The position numbers and the translations under genes were made by a program. The notes below the pieces were generated by a model. That model was not told where the DNA came from and searched no databases. It saw nothing but the letters and a program-made list of their open reading frames with translations. A stretch of 64,000 nt of DNA from Chromobacterium piscinae (GTDB lineage Bacteria > Pseudomonadota > Gammaproteobacteria > Burkholderiales > Chromobacteriaceae): NCBI RefSeq assembly GCF_021129175.1, contig NZ_JAJOHV010000022.1:1-64000 (forward strand), written 5' to 3'. Every line of letters begins with the position of its first letter. Within the stretch, counting starts at the first letter, position 1. Positions 59,821 through 64,000 of the stretch are shown one piece after another.

Positions 59821-60972
59821 TCAGTTGTTCTGGATCACGATCTTGGGGAACTTGCCGGAGAAGTCCTGAGCCTTTTCTCCCACCTTCACCGCCACGCGGC
59901 GGGCGATGGCGCGGTACAGCTCGGCCGGCTTGCCGGACGGATCGGCCGCCACGCTGGGCTTGCCTTCGTCCACCGCCAGGCGAATGGCCAGATCCAGCGG
60001 CAGCGAGCCCAGCAGGTCCACGCCGAAGTCCTGCGCCATCTTGGCCGCGCCGCCTTCGCCGAAGATGTGTTCGGTGTGGCCGCAGTTGGAGCAGATGTGG
60101 ATCGCCATGTTTTCCACCAGGCCCAGGATGGGCACGCCCACCTTCTGGAACATGGTGACGCCCTTGCGCGCGTCCAGCAGGGCGATGTCCTGCGGGGTGG
60201 TGACGATCAGCGCGCCGGTGACCGGCACCTTTTGCGACAGCGTCAGCTGCACGTCGCCGGTGCCCGGCGGCATGTCGATCACCAGATAGTCCAGATCGTC
60301 CCAGCGGGTGTCGTTCAACAGCTGCTGCAGCGCCTGGCTGACCATCGGGCCGCGCCATACCATCGCCTGATCGGCGTCCACCAGGTAGCCGATAGACATG
60401 GTCTGCACGCCGTGATTGGACAGCGGCGTCAGCTTGCCCTCGGCCGATTCCGGACGCTGGCCCTGCAAGCCCATCATCAGCGGTTGCGACGGGCCGTAGA
60501 TGTCCGCGTCCAGAAGGCCGACGCGCGCGCCTTCGTCCGCCAGCGCCAGCGCCAGGTTGGCGGCGGTGGTGGACTTGCCGACGCCGCCCTTGCCGGAGGC
60601 GACGGCGATCACGTTCTTCACGCCGGGCAGCAGCGGCACGCCGCGCTGGGCGGAGTGGCTGGCGATCTGGCTGCTCACCGCCACCTTGACGGCGCGGCCT
60701 TCCGCCAATGGGGCCAGAGCCGCCTCGAACTGCTGGCGGACGGCGTTGAACTGGCTCTTGGCCGGGTAGGCCAGCACCACGTCCAGGCTGATCTCGGCGT
60801 CGCCACACTTGAGGTTCTTGACGTTTTTGGCCGCTACGTAGCTTTTGCCGGTATTGGCGTCGATCAGCGGCTTCAGGATTTCGAGGATCTGGTTTTCGAG
60901 CTGTGCCATGGTTTCGTTCTGGGTGGCCCGGTCGGCTTGGCCGCCGAACAGGCGGGTGAGTTTGGAGAACAT
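59821..60972 (-). CDS. apbC: Mrp/ApbC P-loop Fe-S cluster carrier
   Basis: 383 residues from 60972; an ATG at 60909 would give 362 residues, closer to E. coli Mrp, and neither start has a good ribosome site. An N-terminal MIP18-like part is followed by the deviant Walker A SGKGGVGKST, DADIYGPSQP, VIDMPPGTGD and the Fe-S motif CSNCGH. The protein carries 4Fe-4S clusters to target proteins. It forms a unit with murI downstream. In E. coli apbC and metG are divergent neighbours; here an exporter gene sits between them. Confidence 0.93.
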   Translation of the reverse strand: MFSKLTRLFGGQADRATQNETMAQLENQILEILKPLIDANTGKSYVAAKNVKNLKCGDAEISLDVVLAYPAKSQFNAVRQQFEAALAPLAEGRAVKVAVSSQIASHSAQRGVPLLPGVKNVIAVASGKGGVGKSTTAANLALALADEGARVGLLDADIYGPSQPLMMGLQGQRPESAEGKLTPLSNHGVQTMSIGYLVDADQAMVWRGPMVSQALQQLLNDTRWDDLDYLVIDMPPGTGDVQLTLSQKVPVTGALIVTTPQDIALLDARKGVTMFQKVGVPILGLVENMAIHICSNCGHTEHIFGEGGAAKMAQDFGVDLLGSLPLDLAIRLAVDEGKPSVAADPSGKPAELYRAIARRVAVKVGEKAQDFSGKFPKIVIQNN

Positions 60973-61118
60973 GCGAGGTTCCGGATGGATATTTCCGACA
61001 ATTTTAATCGGATTTTGTCTCGGGCGCATCGCGCTCCGCGATGTCCGCATCTTACTCCTGAGCGCTTTCCTAGGGCAGGGAATTTATTGCGTATCAGCGT
61101 TTGGTTTATAAGTTTTTT

Positions 61119-61147
61119 TTGATAAAAGTCTTTGAAAAGCGTAGTAT
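61119..61147 (+). promoter_or_regulatory. Sigma-70 promoter of the MdfA-like gene
   Basis: TTGATA (61119-61124), 17-bp spacer, TAGTAT (61142-61147). A leader of about 90 bases with GC-rich stems separates it from the ATG. Confidence 0.72.
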
Positions 61148-61244
61148 TACCGGTTCTTTACGCAATGCGCGACGCTTGCGTTCCAAGGCTCGGCCCCGTC
61201 AGGCCGCGGGCCCTGCTCTTTGATCGAAAGGCTTTCTCCGCTTT

Positions 61245-62504
61245 ATGCAGTCCAAACACGCCAAGCTTACCTGGGCCAATCTGCTGTTCCCGCTGGCCCT
61301 GGTCCTGTTCGAATTCGCCGTCTACATCTGCAACGACATGGTGCAGCCTGCCATGCTGGCCGTGACCCGCGAGTTTCTGGTTGACGCCTCTTGGGCGCCG
61401 ACGTCGATGACCGCTTTCCTGATCGGCGGCGCGTTGCTGCCGTGGCTGACCGGCCCGCTGTCCGACCGCATCGGCCGCCGCCCGGTGCTGCTGTTCGGCG
61501 TCGCTTACTTCACCATCGCCTGCCTGGCCACTTATCTGGTCAGCTCGATCGAAGCCTTCATCGCGCTGCGCCTGCTGCAGGGCGTGGGCCTGTGCTTCAT
61601 CAACGCGGTCGGCTACGCCTCGCTGCAGGAATCGTTTGAAGAAAGCGCCGCAGTGCGCGTGACCGCGCTGATGGCCAATGTGGCGCTGATCGCGCCGCTG
61701 GTCGGCCCGCTGGCCGGCGCGGCGCTGCTGGAGCTGGCGCCGTGGCGCAGCGGCTTCCTGTTCATCGCCGGCCTGTCTTTCCTGGCGTTGATCGGCCTGT
61801 ACCTGCGGATGCCGGAAACCGTCGAGCCCAGCCATGAGAAGCTGCCGCTGTCCAGCATGGGCCGCGACTACCTGAAGGTGTTCGGCCACAGCCGCTTCGT
61901 GCTGGCCGCGCTGTGCATCCCGCTGCTGGCGCTGCCGCTGATGGGCTGGATCGCGATGTCGCCGGTACTGCTGGTGCGCGACCTGCACATGAGCACCGTC
62001 GAGTACGGCCTGATGCAGCTGCCGGTGTTCGGCGGCCTGATCGCCGGCAACCTGGCGCTGGCCGTGATCGCCGACCGCTGGCCGCTGGGCCGTTCCGCGC
62101 TGGTGGGCATGTGGCCCATCGTCGGCGGCCTGGCCGTGATGGTTGGCGGTGTGCTGTTTTCGTCGGCGCCGCAGTACTGGATGGTGGCCGGCATGAGCCT
62201 GATGGCTTTCGGCGAAGGCCTGGCTTTCGGCGTGCTGTACCGCTTCGCGCTGATGTCCTGCGACCTGGCTGGCCGCGGCACCATCTCCGCCAGCATGAGC
62301 ATGATCTCGATGGCCGGCTACGCGGTGGGCATCGAGCTGTTCCGCCAGGTTTACCAGACCAGCGGGCTCGCCGGTTTCGCGGTGCTGTCCTTGTGTTTCT
62401 CGCTGGCCTACGTGCTGCTGGGCCGCAAGATGGTGGGCATCGCAATGGCCGAGCGCGCCGCGCCGGCGGAACGACAGGGCGAATTGGCTGGCCAGAGCGC
62501 CTGA
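61245..62504 (+). CDS. MdfA-like MFS multidrug exporter
   Basis: 419 residues, twelve membrane helices. The first helix ALVLFEFAVYICNDMVQPAM keeps the acidic pair that in E. coli MdfA (Glu26, Asp34) binds protons and cationic drugs, and GPLSDRIGRRPVLLFG is the loop 2-3 motif. It is probably a drug/proton antiporter. GAAAGG precedes the ATG at a slightly long distance. It is flanked by its own promoter and terminator, between apbC (minus) and metG (plus). Confidence 0.9.
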   Translation: MQSKHAKLTWANLLFPLALVLFEFAVYICNDMVQPAMLAVTREFLVDASWAPTSMTAFLIGGALLPWLTGPLSDRIGRRPVLLFGVAYFTIACLATYLVSSIEAFIALRLLQGVGLCFINAVGYASLQESFEESAAVRVTALMANVALIAPLVGPLAGAALLELAPWRSGFLFIAGLSFLALIGLYLRMPETVEPSHEKLPLSSMGRDYLKVFGHSRFVLAALCIPLLALPLMGWIAMSPVLLVRDLHMSTVEYGLMQLPVFGGLIAGNLALAVIADRWPLGRSALVGMWPIVGGLAVMVGGVLFSSAPQYWMVAGMSLMAFGEGLAFGVLYRFALMSCDLAGRGTISASMSMISMAGYAVGIELFRQVYQTSGLAGFAVLSLCFSLAYVLLGRKMVGIAMAERAAPAERQGELAGQSA

Positions 62505-62523
62505 TCCGTCCGTTTAGACCATG

Positions 62524-62562
62524 ACAAGCCCGGCCGCCGCGCGTTCCGGGCTTGTGTTTTTT
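62524..62562 (+). terminator. Terminator of the MdfA-like gene
   Basis: Arms ACAAGCCCGG / CCGGGCTTGT (62524-62533, 62546-62555), loop 12 bases, then GTTTTTT. Confidence 0.88.
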
Positions 62563-62657
62563 ATGCGCGGCAATATCGGCGGCGCGGCGCGATGGCCGCC
62601 CGTCCGTTCTGTCTCTATAATCGATCGCTTGAGATTGCCGATACGGATTACCCAACC

Positions 62658-64000
62658 ATGACAAAACGCAAGATTCTGGTGACCAGCGCGCTGCCTTACG
62701 CCAACGCGGGGTTGCACCTGGGCCACATGCTGGAACAGATCCAGACCGATATCTGGGTGCGCTTCCAGAAGATGCGCGGCCACGAATGTTATTACGTGTG
62801 CGCCGACGACACCCACGGCGCGCCCATCATGCTGGCCGCCGAGAAGCGCGGCATCACGCCCGAGCAACTGGTGAATGAAGTGCGCGAGCTGCACGTCGCC
62901 GATTCGCAGGGTTTCCTGATCGGCCACGACAACTACTACAGCACCAACAGCCCGGAGAACAAGGCGCTGGCGGAGCAGGTCTACCTGGCGCTGAAGGCCG
63001 ACGACAAGATCGCCTGCCGCACCATCGAGCAGCTGTTCGATCCGGAAAAGCAGATGTTCCTGCCGGATCGCTTCGTCAAGGGCGAATGCCCGAAGTGCGC
63101 GTCCAAGGACCAGTACGGCGACAACTGCGAAGTCTGCGGCGCCACCTACGCGCCGACCGAGCTGAAGAACCCGTACTCGGCGGTGTCCGGCGCCAAACCG
63201 GTGCTGAAAACCTCCGAACACTACTTCTTCCGCCTGGGCGAATGCGCGGACTTCCTGAAGGCCTGGACCAGCGGCTCCAGCCGCCGCGCCGACGGCGCCG
63301 TGCAGCAGCATCTGCAGCCGGAATCGTTGAACAAGATGAACGAGTGGATTGGCGGCGGCCTGCAGGATTGGGACATCAGCCGCGACGCGCCGTATTTCGG
63401 CTTCGAGATTCCTGGCGCGCCGGGCAAGTACTTCTATGTGTGGCTGGATGCGCCGATCGGCTATATGGCCAGCTTTAAGAACCTGTGCGAGCGTCTGAGC
63501 CTGAACTTCGACGAATGGTTCGCCAAGGATAGCCAGACCGAGATGTACCACTTCATCGGCAAGGACATCCTGTACTTCCACGCGCTGTTCTGGCCGGCGA
63601 TGCTGAACTATTCCGGCCTGCGCTCGCCGACCGGCGTGTTCGCCCACGGCTTCCTGACCGTGGACGGGCAGAAGATGTCCAAGTCGCGCGGCACTTTCAT
63701 CCAGGCCAAGAGCTATCTGGATTGCGGCCTGAATCCGGAGTGGATGCGCTATTACATCGCCGCCAAACTGAACGGTCGCATCGAGGACATCGATCTCAAC
63801 CTGAACGACTTCGTCGCGCGGGTGAACTCCGACCTGGTCGGCAAGTTCGTCAACATCGCCAGCCGCTCCGCCGGCTTCATCGCCAAGCGCTTCGACGGCA
63901 TGCTGGCCGCCCAGGTGTCCGACGGCGAGATTCTGGCCAAGCTGCAGGCCGCGGCCGAAGAACTGGCCGCCGCCTACGAGGCGCGCGAATACGCGAAGGC
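62658..64000 (+). CDS. metG: Methionyl-tRNA synthetase, N-terminal part (3' end outside window)
   Basis: The first 447 codons are present; the gene runs off the window. The nucleotide-binding HIGH motif is HLGH in [12 protein letters not shown], the Zn-binding tetra-Cys element is [17 protein letters not shown], and the KMSKS loop is in [12 protein letters not shown] (near residue 337). This is the long, zinc-containing class as in E. coli. A TATAAT box lies at 62616-62621. It charges tRNA-Met in the cytosol. Confidence 0.97.
   Translation, partial: MTKRKILVTSALPYANAGLHLGHMLEQIQTDIWVRFQKMRGHECYYVCADDTHGAPIMLAAEKRGITPEQLVNEVRELHVADSQGFLIGHDNYYSTNSPENKALAEQVYLALKADDKIACRTIEQLFDPEKQMFLPDRFVKGECPKCASKDQYGDNCEVCGATYAPTELKNPYSAVSGAKPVLKTSEHYFFRLGECADFLKAWTSGSSRRADGAVQQHLQPESLNKMNEWIGGGLQDWDISRDAPYFGFEIPGAPGKYFYVWLDAPIGYMASFKNLCERLSLNFDEWFAKDSQTEMYHFIGKDILYFHALFWPAMLNYSGLRSPTGVFAHGFLTVDGQKMSKSRGTFIQAKSYLDCGLNPEWMRYYIAAKLNGRIEDIDLNLNDFVARVNSDLVGKFVNIASRSAGFIAKRFDGMLAAQVSDGEILAKLQAAAEELAAAYEAREYAK

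Overview
The window is GC-rich, densely packed chromosomal DNA from a betaproteobacterium, most likely Chromobacterium or a close relative in the Neisseriales. This rests on the protein families and their arrangement (ccoNOQP-ccoG-fixH, a Pro-ended tryptophanase leader, minimal eat-eutBC) and on GC-biased codon use; no 16S or other marker RNA is present. It is core genome with a few accessory patches. I see no CRISPR array, insertion sequence, prophage or replication origin.

Layout. 1-8.2 kb: tail of an EAL phosphodiesterase, rlmB, a LysR gene divergent from cidAB, a cadR/cadA metal-efflux pair around a textbook MerR-type operator, an SprA-like putative metalloprotease and a thioesterase. 8.2-14.8 kb: a lone type IV pilin, a pseudouridine synthase, a four-gene lipid-linked sugar cluster (ArnT-like, GT2, GtrA, ChbG/HpnK deacetylase) and a POT peptide transporter. 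14.8-19.2 kb: a tryptophanase gene behind a 35-codon TnaC-like leader peptide, then a GST, a methyltransferase, a YbaK-type deacylase and a small coupled unknown gene. 19.2-22.2 and 33.1-36.1 kb: two paralogous pairs, each an SgrR-like regulator divergent from an MFS exporter, with matching promoter/operator DNA. 22.2-27.9 kb: the cbb3 oxidase operon and assembly genes, read from an apparent FNR-dependent promoter with a leader of about 340 nt. 27.9-33 kb: an M61 peptidase, pepN and an Hsp20 gene with a sigma-32-like promoter.

36-40.3 kb: a lipase-like hydrolase, an AT-rich stretch, a gene encoding three tandem RidA domains, a 2OG-Fe(II) oxygenase and a hairpin-rich noncoding block. 40.3-45.2 kb: eat-eutBC with a sigma-54 promoter, divergent from aroC. 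45.2-51.9 kb: signalling genes (a degenerate EAL/HDOD protein, an HD-GYP response regulator and a large hybrid kinase). 52.5-56.3 kb: a four-gene OpuC-type osmoprotectant ABC operon. 56.4-64 kb: tRNA-Ser(CGA), a gltP-like symporter, a barnase/barstar pair, mrp-murI, an mdfA-type exporter and the 5' part of metG.

The most interesting items are the triple-RidA protein in an AT-rich setting, the TnaC-like leader, the duplicated regulator/exporter pairs sharing an operator, the sigma-54 eat promoter, and the barnase homologue whose catalytic residues all sit at a constant offset from barnase. Functions are assigned from motifs read by eye; no database search was run.
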